The notes: generated by a model from the letters alone, not told the origin. A stretch of DNA of 64,000 nt from Acinetobacter calcoaceticus (GCF_004345325.1 NZ_SLVJ01000001.1:310001-374000); one strand, 5' to 3'. Shown: positions 36,160 to 45,775, counted from the first letter of the stretch. A program made the numbers and translations.

Positions 36160-37194
36160 ATGATCCATATTTATCACAGAACCCAAGACCAAAAACATCA
36201 GCAACAAAATGAGCAGCAGCAATCCAAGCAACAACAGCAGCAGACCCATGCAGAAACCCAGCTGAATTCAGCTCCTGCTGCGACATTCACCCATGCGCTT
36301 GAGGGCCAAAGCTGGCAAAAAAGTCTTGCTGCGACGGCAGAACATATTCAAAAACTGGTAACGGATTTAGGCATCCCTGCTGACTTTCTCACCGATGCCC
36401 TCGACTTAGATGAGCGCCCACGTATCGAACAACAAGGTGCATGTACCTTGTTAATGATTCATGTGCCGTATAACAAAGCCGAAGTGGTTCATCATTATGA
36501 TGAAGTCAAATACCGCACCATTCCTTTTGCCATTATCTTGACCCCACAACACATCGTCACTGTATGTACTCAAGATCAGTTGTTTCACCCTGAGATGCTA
36601 AGTCAGAGCAGTAATGGTCAAAATGCAGCGTTGTTTAATTTGTCTGCACCACTGTTGATTTTGCAAAAAACCGCTGAACACTATCAAAAGTTGGTGCAAG
36701 AGCTTGAGGCTGCGATCGTTGCGGCAGAAGATGAATTATCACGTTCTTATCGTAACCAAGAGCTGTATGCACTGCTCTATCTCAACGAGAGTTTGCTCTA
36801 CGTCACCACCTCATTGAAACAATTACTGCAAGTGATTGGCAGTGATGATTTTAAAGATCTGTTGGTGATCAATGCCGAGGAACAAGAGCGTTATGCTCAG
36901 ACCGTGATTGAACTTGAACAGGTCTATGCGGTGGCCGAGATCAATCAACTGAACTTAAATAACGTGATGGATGCCTACGGCAACATCATTCAAAACAACG
37001 TCAGCCATGTGGTGAAATTACTCACGGCGGTGACCATTGTATTGTCGATTCCCACCTTAATCGCCAGTGTCTATGGCATGAACGTTCCGCTGCCATATCA
37101 GGAAGCAGATCATGCCTTTAGTGTGATTATTATTGCGATGCTGCTATCGAGTGGCGTAGTGGCTTACTACTTTCATAAGAAACGTTATTTTTAA
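36160..37194 (+). CDS. CorA-family transporter, copy 3, with Gln-rich N-terminus
   Basis: A 344-aa CorA-family protein with the standard YGMN motif (Gly306-Asn308) and NVMDAYGNIIQNNVSHVVK before the pore helix. Its first 40 residues are rich in glutamine (QQQNEQQQSKQQQQQ), coded by CAG/CAA runs, and are not part of the normal fold. The spacing from copy 2 is 88 bases and no good ribosome-binding site precedes ATG 36160, so translation may be weak or the true start may differ. It is probably cotranscribed with copies 1 and 2. Confidence 0.88.
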   Translation: MIHIYHRTQDQKHQQQNEQQQSKQQQQQTHAETQLNSAPAATFTHALEGQSWQKSLAATAEHIQKLVTDLGIPADFLTDALDLDERPRIEQQGACTLLMIHVPYNKAEVVHHYDEVKYRTIPFAIILTPQHIVTVCTQDQLFHPEMLSQSSNGQNAALFNLSAPLLILQKTAEHYQKLVQELEAAIVAAEDELSRSYRNQELYALLYLNESLLYVTTSLKQLLQVIGSDDFKDLLVINAEEQERYAQTVIELEQVYAVAEINQLNLNNVMDAYGNIIQNNVSHVVKLLTAVTIVLSIPTLIASVYGMNVPLPYQEADHAFSVIIIAMLLSSGVVAYYFHKKRYF

Positions 37195-37232
37195 TCTCGA
37201 CCGATATTCACCACTCTATAGGTCAGTGCTTT

Positions 37233-37256
37233 TGCAGCAGGTTTAAGCCTGCTGCA
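37233..37256 (+). terminator. Hairpin after the corA cluster
   Basis: TGCAGCAGG and CCTGCTGCA form a perfect 9-bp stem with loop TTTAAG, 38 bases after the third corA. There is only a weak T-rich end. Confidence 0.5.
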
Positions 37257-37474
37257 TATTGCGAGCCAATCATGCACTCAGTCAAGACTTCACGCCGTTT
37301 TAGCCTTTCACTTAGATCCGCACGGCAGCACGATGCTTAGACTGGGCTGCATGTTGAGCCCCAGCAGCACCCAGTGGCGATGTCAGCCGTTTCAATCTTC
37401 AAACAACGCACGCTTTAAATCCCATATTGCAGCCCCATCAATATAACTATCCTAAAATAAATCGAGTAACTTGC

Positions 37475-38185
37475 ATGCGTGTAGATATCTGGTCAGATGT
37501 GGTGTGTCCGTTTTGTTATATCGGTAAAAAACGTCTAGAGCATGTGGCTGCTGAGGCGGGTATAACCCTAGATATACATTGGCATAGCTTTGAGCTAGAC
37601 CCCAATGCCCCTGCCAAACACAGCAATTCCAACACCGAGCGCTTGGCGCAAAAGTATGGCCAAAGCATCGCACAAACCCAGCAAATGGAACGCAACGTGG
37701 CCCAAGCGGCGGCCTCTGAAGGCATTGAGTTTAATTGGCAACACGCCAATTCGGGCAATACTTTTAATGCTCACCGCATCATTCATTTGGCACAAAGCAA
37801 AGGTCTGGGCAATGCAGCCAAAGAGGCTTTTTTCTATGCCTATATGACAGCGGGGAAATCGATTGGCGAAGTCGAGGTGGTTCGCGAAATTGCCTTAACA
37901 ATCGGCTTAGATCCAACTGAAGTCAATGCCTTTTTGAACGCTGAGCAATATGCCGATCAAGTGCGTGAAGATGAAAAAATTGCCCATGAACAACTCAACG
38001 TGACTGGGGTGCCATTCTTTGTGTTCGATCAACGCCTGGCTCTCTCTGGCGCTCAACCACGTGAAGTCTTTTTACAAGCTCTGCAACAAGCTCAAGCTGA
38101 AAGCGATATTGATACCGATGCGATCGATGCCGAAGCAGCAGCCCACTGCAACGCTGATTCTTGTGAAATCCCCACCACCAAATAA
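37475..38185 (+). CDS. frnE: FrnE-like DsbA-family oxidoreductase with CX4C tail
   Basis: A 236-aa cytosolic thioredoxin-fold protein. The CPFC pair (Cys11, Cys14) is in MRVDIWSDVVCPFCYIGKKR and the cis-proline in TGVPFF. The C-terminus carries a second pair, Cys225-x4-Cys230 (HCNADSCEI). A CXXC plus CX4C pairing is known for Deinococcus FrnE, an oxidative-stress disulfide isomerase, which supports the name. The ATG at 37475 matches the paralogue at 32513; an upstream 16-residue extension looks non-coding. Confidence 0.85.
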   Translation: MRVDIWSDVVCPFCYIGKKRLEHVAAEAGITLDIHWHSFELDPNAPAKHSNSNTERLAQKYGQSIAQTQQMERNVAQAAASEGIEFNWQHANSGNTFNAHRIIHLAQSKGLGNAAKEAFFYAYMTAGKSIGEVEVVREIALTIGLDPTEVNAFLNAEQYADQVREDEKIAHEQLNVTGVPFFVFDQRLALSGAQPREVFLQALQQAQAESDIDTDAIDAEAAAHCNADSCEIPTTK

Positions 38186-38200
38186 GTCAGGCTAGGCCAT

Positions 38201-38229
38201 TGAACTGAGCGCTCAAGCCACTCAGTTCA
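38201..38229 (+). terminator. Hairpin after frnE-like gene
   Basis: TGAACTGAG and CTCAGTTCA are perfect 9-base arms around an 11-base loop, 15 bases after the stop codon. No strong T tract. Confidence 0.5.
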
Positions 38230-38432
38230 CGCTGCTTCAGCGGCTGTGCAATGCAGCCCGCTAAATCAAATTCACTGAGCATTAGCGCAAATTCTGGTTG
38301 TCCTTTAGTCGAAAAGCCACCACAATAGCGGCATTCTAAACAGCTTATCTGATTGATCTTATAGTTATTATTATTGATCCACTCAATCGAAAAGTTATTT
38401 TATTTCCTCTTTTGTATAAAGACTTTGCGACC

Positions 38433-39545
38433 ATGAAAAAATACAACCGAATCCCCCCTTATACGCCGATCGTCCTCATCCTGCTGTGTTGCAGCTATGC
38501 AGGCAATGTCGCGGCACAAAACAATAAAACGACGGATAGCCCAGCTGATTTTCCCAAACTGCAACAAGTCATCGATCACGTCCCCAGTCTTATTGATGCC
38601 ACCCCAACGCTATTACCACCACAATCCAATCAAACCACCGTGCCCAAAGTCGCAGAGACTCAAGATAATTCATGGACAGATAAGAAGCAGAACAATATTC
38701 ACAATTGGGTCGATCGCACAGCCTTTAAAATAGATTCATGGTTTGGTACCCCAGACCCCAATAAACCTGCCGATGCCAGCCTCAGGTTGATCATGGATCA
38801 GTCTTATGACAAACATCAACAATATGAATTTAAACCGCGCATTAAAGGCAAGATCAAACTGCCCACTTTGCAACAAAAAGTCAGCGTGGTCTTTGGTGAT
38901 GACAGCTTAGATAACGAACTTGATAGTAGTGTTGCCATTGGCAATGAAAATCAGCCCAATCGGGATGACAAACCCTTCGATGGCAAACGTGCCCGTGAAG
39001 ACAATACCTCCATCGCCTTACGTTGGTCTGCACTCTCCAAAAGCCTTCCCTTTGATCTGGATGCCGATCTCGGTATACGCTCAACGAATGATGTCTATGC
39101 ACGACTCAAGGCAAAAAAAGATTGGCAGCTAAAGAATGACTTTAATATCTATGCCGAACAAATTTATCGTTATGGATTAAAGAGTGAAAATTACCTCCGA
39201 ACCAACTTAGAACTGACCCATGCTCGACCGGATCAAGCCTTTATCTCCAATCAACTCAGCCTGACCTATGCCGATAAACAAGATGATGACCTGACTTGGG
39301 ATAACCGCCTGTTTAGACAACATCAGTTTTTTGAAAACAATCGCTTTAACTATGGCGTGTACAGTGGCGGCTACTATGACCAAAGTGACTTGCGCCTCAA
39401 CAGTTGGGGGCCGTTTGTGTCATGGCGGCAACCTTTGTGGCGTGAATGGTTTTATATCCAAGGCGACCTAAATTATTTTAATCAACACCGTGAACAACGC
39501 AGCCATTACTTAAGCACAGTGCTTCGGCTCGAAGCCTTATTTTAA
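38433..39545 (+). CDS. Predicted outer-membrane protein, unknown
   Basis: A 370-aa protein with a signal peptide (hydrophobic run PIVLILLCCSYAGNVAA). The N-terminal third is polar; the rest is made of alternating strands (YEFKPRIKGKIKLPTLQQK, LRTNLELTHARPDQAF) and ends in LSTVLRLEALF, a good outer-membrane beta-signal with terminal phenylalanine. It is probably a beta-barrel of about 10-12 strands. No family name. ATG 38433 gives the proper signal; an in-frame TTG lies 21 bases upstream. Its last strand is duplicated just after the stop. Confidence 0.65.
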   Translation: MKKYNRIPPYTPIVLILLCCSYAGNVAAQNNKTTDSPADFPKLQQVIDHVPSLIDATPTLLPPQSNQTTVPKVAETQDNSWTDKKQNNIHNWVDRTAFKIDSWFGTPDPNKPADASLRLIMDQSYDKHQQYEFKPRIKGKIKLPTLQQKVSVVFGDDSLDNELDSSVAIGNENQPNRDDKPFDGKRAREDNTSIALRWSALSKSLPFDLDADLGIRSTNDVYARLKAKKDWQLKNDFNIYAEQIYRYGLKSENYLRTNLELTHARPDQAFISNQLSLTYADKQDDDLTWDNRLFRQHQFFENNRFNYGVYSGGYYDQSDLRLNSWGPFVSWRQPLWREWFYIQGDLNYFNQHREQRSHYLSTVLRLEALF

Positions 39546-39600
39546 TTTTTGCAATATTTAAGCACAGTACTTCAGATTGAAGCTTTATTTAATTTTTGCA
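39510..39600. repeat. Duplicated 3' end of the outer-membrane protein gene
   Basis: 39510-39553 and 39558-39600 are copies of one another (44 and 43 bases, a few mismatches and one T missing). Copy 1 holds the last codons and the stop. Copy 2, 48 bases on and in the same frame, would code YLSTVLQIEALF. Confidence 0.85.
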
Positions 39601-39601
39601 T

Positions 39602-39630
39602 AAAAAATGCCAGCCCACTCGGGACTGGCA
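39602..39630 (-). terminator. htpG terminator
   Basis: On the minus strand TGCCAG(T)CCC pairs with GGGCTGGCA and is followed by a T6 tract. It lies about 50 bases after the htpG stop. Confidence 0.85.
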
Positions 39631-39682
39631 CTCTAAACTAAAAACCACAAAGCTAAGACTTAATGCTTAAAACTCAAATGGC

Positions 39683-41602
39683 TTATTTCAACAACAAGCT
39701 ATTAATACGTTTTACATATTCAGCAGGGTCTGCTGGCAAACCACCTTCAGCAATCACCGCTTGATCGAAAATCACATTGGCCAAGTCATCAAACTGTGCC
39801 GAACCTTGTAATTTCTGTACCAATGGATGCTCAGGGTTAATCTCTAAAATCGGCTTGCTCTCAGGTACCGCTTGACCTGCCTGTTGCAGCATGCGGATCA
39901 ACTGTGGAGACAAGTCACCATCACTGGTCACCAAACACGCAGGAGAGTCAACCAGACGAGTGGTGACACGCACTTCTTTGGTTTTGGCTTTAAGTGCATC
40001 AGACAGTTGATCTACCACAGGTTTAAACTGCTCTGCTGCTGCATCTAAGGCTTTCTTCTCTTCAGCGTCTTGTAGATCACCGATATCGACTGCACCCTTA
40101 GAGACGTTCTGTAGCGCTGTGCCATCGAAGTCATTGACAAAGTTCATTGCCCACTCATCGACACGATCCGCCATCAACAACACTTCGATGCCTTTTTTCT
40201 TAAATAATTCCAATTGTGGGGAATTCTTCGCTGCCATCAAACTGTCAGCAGTCACATAATAAATCGCTTTTTGGCCTTCTTTCATCCGCGCTTTATAGTC
40301 AGCAAATGAAGTGCTGATCTCGTCGTTGATCGAAGTCGAATAACGTAATAATTTTAAAATACGTTCGCGGTTACCAAAGTCCTCACCCAAGCCTTCTTTG
40401 ATCACTGAGCCAAACTCAGTGTAGAACTGTTTGAAGTTAGCTTGATCTTTTTCATCTTCAGATTTGGCCAAGCCATCAAGCATGGTCAGGATACGGCGGG
40501 TGTTGCCTTCACGAATGGTTTTAACATCACGGCTTTCTTGCAGTAACTCACGGCTGACGTTGAGCGGCAGATCAGCACTGTCCACCACACCTTGCACAAA
40601 GCGTAGGTAGTTCGGGATCAGATTATCCGCATCATCCATAATGAAAATACGTTTTACATACAACTTGATGCCGGCTTTGGCTTCACGAGTGAAAATATCA
40701 CCCGCCGCTTTGCTCGGTACATAAAGCAGTTGAGTATATTCAGTGCTGCCTTCAACGCGGTTATGTGCCCAAGTCAGTGGTGCATCATAGTCATGCGTGA
40801 GGTTCTTATAGAACTCAACATATTGCTCTTCAGTGATCTCGTTTTTATTACGCGTCCATAAAGCACTGGCAGAGTTAATGGCTTCCCACTCATCTGTCAT
40901 GACCATTTGGCCGCCTTTAGGTTCTTCACCCTCAGCAACGTCTTCTTCCTGCCAAACTTCTTTTTGCATCTCAATCGGCAAGCTGATGTGGTCAGAGTAT
41001 TTATTGATGATCTGTTTGACTTTATGAGCTTCTAAATAATCCAAGGCATCATCACGCAAATGCAGAATGATGTCGGTACCACGGCTGTCTTTGCTGATCT
41101 GTTCAACTTCAAAATCACCAGTACCACCACTGATCCAACGCACCCCTTGTGCTGCGTCATCGCCGGCACGACGAGATTCAACAGTAATTTTTTCAGCGAC
41201 GATAAAGCCTGAGTAGAAACCCACACCAAATTGACCAATCAATTGCGCATCTGATTTTTGGTCGCCAGTTAACTTAGACATAAAGTCTTTGGTGCCCGAT
41301 TTGGCAATGGTACCGAGATTATCAATCGCTTCTTGTTGCGTTAAACCAATACCGTTGTCTGAGATGACGATGGTTTTCGCTTCTTTATTTAAGCTGACAC
41401 GTACATGCAGGTTTGGATCATTTTCATAATATTCAGGATGATTAATCCCTTCAAAACGTAATTTATCGCATGCATCTGAGGCATTGGAGATCAATTCACG
41501 TAGGAAGATTTCAGGGTTGGAATATAGAGAATGGGTCACTAAATGCAATAGCTGGGCTACTTCAGCTTGGAAACTATGTTTTTGTGCGCTTTGTTCGCTC
41601 AT
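39683..41602 (-). CDS. htpG: Molecular chaperone HtpG (Hsp90)
   Basis: HtpG is the bacterial Hsp90, an ATP-driven cytosolic chaperone. The 639-aa protein shows the GHKL ATPase motifs ([39 protein letters not shown]), the middle domain ([34 protein letters not shown]) and the C-terminal dimer domain. ATG 41602 ([11 protein letters not shown]) has AAGGAG six bases upstream; an in-frame start 27 bases earlier is less likely. Monocistronic. Confidence 0.96.
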   Translation of the reverse strand: MSEQSAQKHSFQAEVAQLLHLVTHSLYSNPEIFLRELISNASDACDKLRFEGINHPEYYENDPNLHVRVSLNKEAKTIVISDNGIGLTQQEAIDNLGTIAKSGTKDFMSKLTGDQKSDAQLIGQFGVGFYSGFIVAEKITVESRRAGDDAAQGVRWISGGTGDFEVEQISKDSRGTDIILHLRDDALDYLEAHKVKQIINKYSDHISLPIEMQKEVWQEEDVAEGEEPKGGQMVMTDEWEAINSASALWTRNKNEITEEQYVEFYKNLTHDYDAPLTWAHNRVEGSTEYTQLLYVPSKAAGDIFTREAKAGIKLYVKRIFIMDDADNLIPNYLRFVQGVVDSADLPLNVSRELLQESRDVKTIREGNTRRILTMLDGLAKSEDEKDQANFKQFYTEFGSVIKEGLGEDFGNRERILKLLRYSTSINDEISTSFADYKARMKEGQKAIYYVTADSLMAAKNSPQLELFKKKGIEVLLMADRVDEWAMNFVNDFDGTALQNVSKGAVDIGDLQDAEEKKALDAAAEQFKPVVDQLSDALKAKTKEVRVTTRLVDSPACLVTSDGDLSPQLIRMLQQAGQAVPESKPILEINPEHPLVQKLQGSAQFDDLANVIFDQAVIAEGGLPADPAEYVKRINSLLLK

Positions 41603-41727
41603 AAATGACTCCTTAAATTCATTACACATTTTTCTAGAATGCTATATGAATTGGAGCCCCGCTATGCTTTTTCAATGGTGCAGCGCAGTTTTTTAGAAAT
41701 ATATTTAGTTTGCTCAGCCACGCGATG

Positions 41728-41757
41728 AAAAAAAAGCCCCATGCTTTCACATGAGGC
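41728..41757 (-). terminator. ompW terminator
   Basis: On the minus strand GCCTCATG pairs with CATGGGGC (one wobble) and a T8 tract follows. It lies about 70 bases after the OmpW-family stop codon. Confidence 0.75.
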
Positions 41758-41824
41758 CATAAGCGCTGTATTACTTTTGCTATATTAATCTTATTGTTTT
41801 AACTGATCTCATTCAGCATCAGTC

Positions 41825-42412
41825 TTAAAATCTGTAGGTATAACCCAAAGTATAAACAATCGGGTTAATATCCAGATCAAACTTAGTTGTACCATCAACT
41901 AAACGTACTTCTGGGCTTAGATCGGCATAACGCACGTCAAAAGACATACCCCAGTTTTTAGCATCAGCAGGTTGGAAGTTGAAGCCCAATTGACCAGCAA
42001 AACCGTAATCATTCTTGACTTTATCCGCTACACCTGATTCATCCCAAGTGATCAATGCAGTTGCACCTAGACCAATATAAGGGGTAAAGCGAGTAGAGTT
42101 TTTAAAGTTATATTTTGCAGTTACTGTAGGTGGTAAATGTTTAACACCCGCAACACGTTTGCCATCTAATAACACGCTTTGTTTAAAAGGCGTAGCAAGC
42201 AATAACTCTGCAGAAAATGGTGTATCACCAAAATAATATTCTACTGAAGGGGTAAAGCTATACTCATGATCCGCTTTAACTGTACCTAGACCTTGAACAG
42301 TTGTATCGCTCGTCGGAGCCAAAACACTCGCGCCCATTTTAACTTGCCATGGCCCTGCCATTGCTGTAGCAGACATACCCAGTAATGCAATCAGTGCGAC
42401 CTGTTTAAACAT
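41825..42412 (-). CDS. ompW: OmpW-family outer-membrane protein
   Basis: A 195-aa protein with a signal peptide (MFKQVALIALLGMSATAMAG) and an eight-strand barrel typical of OmpW: PWQVKMGASVLAPTSDTTVQ near the start, PTVTAKYNFKNSTRFTPYIG in the middle and YTLGYTYRF at the end. OmpW forms a narrow hydrophobic channel in the outer membrane. GGAGGT precedes ATG 42412; the longer frame upstream is AT-rich leader. A large hairpin lies 160 bases upstream. Confidence 0.9.
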   Translation of the reverse strand: MFKQVALIALLGMSATAMAGPWQVKMGASVLAPTSDTTVQGLGTVKADHEYSFTPSVEYYFGDTPFSAELLLATPFKQSVLLDGKRVAGVKHLPPTVTAKYNFKNSTRFTPYIGLGATALITWDESGVADKVKNDYGFAGQLGFNFQPADAKNWGMSFDVRYADLSPEVRLVDGTTKFDLDINPIVYTLGYTYRF

Positions 42413-42574
42413 GATGCAACCTCCAAAAATAAATATATAAAAAAGTAAATCTTTGTAATGTTTATTATAATAAACGTGACACCACTTAATATGCAACACA
42501 CATTATAAAACTATATAATTGTTTATTTATAAAGCACTGATATACATCTATATTTATTTTAAATAGACCAAAAA

Positions 42575-42618
42575 GGTTGGTTTAATACTCTGGCTTTTTT
42601 TAGCCAATTAAACCAACC
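42575..42618. repeat. Long two-part hairpin upstream of ompW
   Basis: GGTTGGTTTAAT and ATTAAACCAACC are perfect 12-base arms; inside them TGGCT and AGCCA form a second stem around a T7 loop. It lies between the NhaC-type gene end and the ompW start, in a 344-base non-coding stretch. Role unknown. Confidence 0.7.
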
Positions 42619-42703
42619 ATTCCGATCAAGATTAACTACTTTTCTAGAGCAAATAACCTAAATCAGCCCATTATATCCCGACTCAAACCATCGGAATTAA
42701 AAT

Positions 42704-42741
42704 AAAAAAAAGCGCCTTTTATTCTAAAAAAGCGCCTTTTA
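42704..42741 (-). terminator. Terminator of the antiporter gene
   Basis: A 16-base block with AAAAAGCGCCTTTT occurs twice, 20 bases apart. On the minus strand the two copies pair (GCGCTTTTT with AAAAGGCGC) and a T8 tract follows. Confidence 0.65.
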
Positions 42742-42756
42742 AATTTTTAAATAATA

Positions 42757-44127
42757 CTAAAGTACCATAGCAGCAATCCAGCCAAAGATCATTAATGGAA
42801 TATTAAAATGGATAAAAGTTGGTACCACACTGTCTTTCATATGGTCATGTTGACCATCCATATTTAGACCTGAAGTCGGCCCTAAAGTAGAATCTGAAGC
42901 CGGTGATCCTGCATCACCTAATGCTGCAGCTGTACCAATAATTGCAATAGTCGCCATCGGACTAAAACCGAACTGGATGCATAAAGGCACATAGATAATC
43001 GCCAAAATCGGTACTGTAGAGAATGAAGAACCAATACCTAAGGTGATTAACAAACCAATGAGTAGCATTAAGAATGCCGCTAAGCCCTTACTATCACCAA
43101 TCCATTCCACAGAAGCTTGTACCAGATTGGGCACTTGATGCGTGGCATCAATCACTGCGGCAAAACCTTGGGCAGAAATCATAATGAACCCCACCAAAGC
43201 CATCATACGCATGCCCGATACAATCACATCATCCGCTTCACGCCATTTAAAGATGCCAGCACAACTTAATACTGCAACCCCGACCAGACCCGCCAATATC
43301 ATCGAATCTGAATAAATCTGTACCATCAGGGTCGCAACCACAGCAAAAGCCGCCATGACCAATGTAAATGGAGCAATTTTTGGCGGCGTCTGCTGACCAA
43401 TATCCACTTTATCACCAGAGATACTTTGGGTCGTTCCTTCAATTTGAACGTCTTGATAATAACGCGGTTTGCGGTAGCTAATGAAAACTGCGATGAGTAG
43501 ACCGACAAACATACCTGATACAGGGATCATCATGGCACGCGGTATTTGATCTTCTTGGATACTAAAACCATAGGCATGACCAAAGGTATTAATATTATGC
43601 GCCAAGATATCGTTGAGGAAGATCGCTCCAAACCCCACCGGAATCAACATATAGGTCCCGACCAAACCAAAAGTCAGTATGCAGCTAATCAATCTGCGAT
43701 CAAGGTTAAGGTGGTTAAAGACACTGAGTAATGGGGGAATCAATACGGGGATAAACGCAATATGAACCGGTATTAAGTTCTGCGAGCAAATCGCAGCCAC
43801 CACGATGGTAATAAATATAAAATATTTAACCATGTTTTGTGATTTGGCTGTGGCATCCCCTTTCAACATGGTAATCAGCTTATAGGCAAGTAAATCAGGC
43901 AAACCTGAACGTGCCAAGGCCAATGCAAATGCCCCCAATACGCCGTAGGCCAGTGCAATTTTTGCCCCGCCACCTAAACCATTATTAAATGCTTCTAAAG
44001 TTCCTTGTAAACCTAAACCAGCCAAGAGACCGCCAACCACTGCGCCTGTGATCAATGCAAATACCACAGGAACGCGAGCGAGAGACAATCCAAACATGAC
44101 CACGATAGCGGCAATAATTGCAATCAT
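42757..44127 (-). CDS. Na+/H+ antiporter family protein (NhaC/YuiF type)
   Basis: A 456-aa inner-membrane protein with about 12 helices. The NhaC-like signature lies near the C-terminus: GDAGSPASDSTLGPTSGLNM followed by DGQHDHMKDSV. The N-terminus MIAIIAAIVVMFGLSLARVP and SQNLIPVHIAFIPVLIPPLL fit the same family. It could exchange Na+ and H+ or carry an amino acid such as histidine (YuiF-like); the sequence does not decide. The start has no obvious ribosome-binding site and lies 14 bases after the terminator of the upstream gene. Confidence 0.85.
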   Translation of the reverse strand: MIAIIAAIVVMFGLSLARVPVVFALITGAVVGGLLAGLGLQGTLEAFNNGLGGGAKIALAYGVLGAFALALARSGLPDLLAYKLITMLKGDATAKSQNMVKYFIFITIVVAAICSQNLIPVHIAFIPVLIPPLLSVFNHLNLDRRLISCILTFGLVGTYMLIPVGFGAIFLNDILAHNINTFGHAYGFSIQEDQIPRAMMIPVSGMFVGLLIAVFISYRKPRYYQDVQIEGTTQSISGDKVDIGQQTPPKIAPFTLVMAAFAVVATLMVQIYSDSMILAGLVGVAVLSCAGIFKWREADDVIVSGMRMMALVGFIMISAQGFAAVIDATHQVPNLVQASVEWIGDSKGLAAFLMLLIGLLITLGIGSSFSTVPILAIIYVPLCIQFGFSPMATIAIIGTAAALGDAGSPASDSTLGPTSGLNMDGQHDHMKDSVVPTFIHFNIPLMIFGWIAAMVL

Positions 44128-44141
44128 AGTGAACGAATACT

Positions 44142-44184
44142 AAAAAAAAAGGCATTTTAACAGAGTTTGAACTGTTAAAACGCC
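44142..44184 (-). terminator. Terminator after the alpha/beta hydrolase gene
   Basis: On the minus strand GGCGTTTTAACAG pairs with CTGTTAAAATGCC (12 of 13 bp) and a T9 tract follows. It lies just upstream of the antiporter start. Confidence 0.85.
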
Positions 44185-44232
44185 TGAGTATTTGCGTATT
44201 TAATACGCACCAGTTCAGGTTTTAATAACCAA

Positions 44233-45105
44233 TCAAGCTTGATGCTGCAGAGCGAAGTCGCGGATATAACGCGACATTTCCTCGGCACGACTCAAGATGG
44301 CCCAATGATTGGCATCGACTTCGACTCGCTCAAAATCGCTACACCATTTTGGCATTTCATCAATGAGTTCAGGACTGACAAAATGATCGCGTTTGAGCAC
44401 TACCGCCTGTACTGGGCATTGAGCAAAACGTTGTCGTGGTCGGCTCAAGCGTGGAATAAAGTTGGCTCGATACAAGGCAACCCCGTGTTTACCATCTGCC
44501 GCAATATTGTTATTTAACGGCAAATCTTGCGTATTTTCTAATTTCGCCAACACCTTAGCCCATTTTTCTGGGCTAAACATTGTCCATACTGCAGGTGCCA
44601 AAAATGGCAATTGAAATGCAGCGATATACCAAGACTTGGTCAATTGTTTTAAAAATTTCGGCTTATTTTGACTAAATTGATCTCGCATCCAAAACGCTGC
44701 ATGGTCCAAACATGGTCCAGAGATGGTGGTATAAGAAAGTAATCGGGCTTTAAACGAGGTTTCAGTCACCGACTCCCAACTTTGGATGGAGCCCCAGTCA
44801 TGTGCTGCTAGGTGAAAACCACGATCAGGCAACAATTCATCGACTACACAGGCCAAATCCAAAGATAAACGCGGCAAGGCATAATCAGCCACACGCTTTG
44901 GAATACTGGACTTACCTGCGCCACGCACATCATAGCTAACGATATAAAAATCTTGAATCAGCTGTGCAATGATCGGCTCCCAAACTTCTTGATTATCGGG
45001 ATAGCCATGGACCAAAACCAGTGCTGGTTTATGTTGATCGCCCCACGTTTTGGCAAAGAGCTTTTGCTTATCTTGTGTAGCAATCCAGTGTGTTACAGCT
45101 TGCAT
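44233..45105 (-). CDS. Alpha/beta hydrolase, epoxide-hydrolase-like
   Basis: A 290-aa alpha/beta hydrolase. The oxyanion segment is VLVHGYPDNQEVWEP. The nucleophile elbow is AHDWGSIQSW, with aspartate in the nucleophile place as in epoxide hydrolases and haloalkane dehalogenases rather than serine. The catalytic histidine is in DANHWAILSR near the C-terminus. Substrate unknown. ATG 45105 (MQAVTHWIATQD) has AGGTGAG upstream; a longer frame starts 36 bases earlier. It is divergent from a DUF4442 gene. Confidence 0.82.
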   Translation of the reverse strand: MQAVTHWIATQDKQKLFAKTWGDQHKPALVLVHGYPDNQEVWEPIIAQLIQDFYIVSYDVRGAGKSSIPKRVADYALPRLSLDLACVVDELLPDRGFHLAAHDWGSIQSWESVTETSFKARLLSYTTISGPCLDHAAFWMRDQFSQNKPKFLKQLTKSWYIAAFQLPFLAPAVWTMFSPEKWAKVLAKLENTQDLPLNNNIAADGKHGVALYRANFIPRLSRPRQRFAQCPVQAVVLKRDHFVSPELIDEMPKWCSDFERVEVDANHWAILSRAEEMSRYIRDFALQHQA

Positions 45106-45243
45106 GCACTCACCTGTCTTGATTGTGATCAAAGTTATCATTTTGAAGGATTGACTATTAATTTGCGTTCAGCAACATTTTGATCAATGTCTGATGACAA
45201 ATTGTTCTTTATTATGACCATAACCCTAGAATTAGAATTGACC

Positions 45244-45729
45244 ATGATCGATATTATTAAGAAGTTACAGACAATACCCGCCATTTCCAAATTTATGCTC
45301 AACCACTATTCACCCTTTAAAGGTGCAGGCATTGAAATCGATCACTTTGATCTGAAAAACTATCATATCCGCGTCAAGATGCCGTTAGAACGTAAAAATC
45401 GTAATGTGGTTGGAACGCATTTTGGTGGTAGTTTATATTCAATGGTTGACCCATTTTATATGTTGATCTTGATTCATCACCTTGGAAGTAAATACATCAT
45501 TTGGGACAAAGCAGCCAGTATCAATTTCTTGGCGCCGGGTCGTGCGACAGTCTTTGCCGATGTGCGTCTAGATGTTACAGAGATCGAGCAGATCAAGACT
45601 TTGGCTGAAGACTACAGTCCAGTTTATCGCAACTACACCTTGAACATTTTTGATGAATCAGGTCTACGTGTCGCTGAAGTACAAAAAACCTTATATATCC
45701 GCCGTAAGAAACCTAAGCGTTTCTTCTAA
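45244..45729 (+). CDS. DUF4442 hot-dog thioesterase-like protein
   Basis: A 161-aa protein with a hot-dog fold of the DUF4442 type: NVVGTHFGGSLYSMVDPFYM in the long helix and AASINFLAPGRATVFADVRL in the following strand. The aspartate in MVDP is at the place used by thioesterases. It probably acts on acyl thioesters. The start is uncertain: ATG 45244 (MIDIIKKLQ) is chosen, but ATG 45214 is also in frame and neither has a clear ribosome-binding site. It ends at a strong convergent terminator. Confidence 0.78.
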   Translation: MIDIIKKLQTIPAISKFMLNHYSPFKGAGIEIDHFDLKNYHIRVKMPLERKNRNVVGTHFGGSLYSMVDPFYMLILIHHLGSKYIIWDKAASINFLAPGRATVFADVRLDVTEIEQIKTLAEDYSPVYRNYTLNIFDESGLRVAEVQKTLYIRRKKPKRFF

Positions 45730-45775
45730 GCTAAAATGGATTGCATTGCTGCAATTCACCCAATTTAATCAAAAA

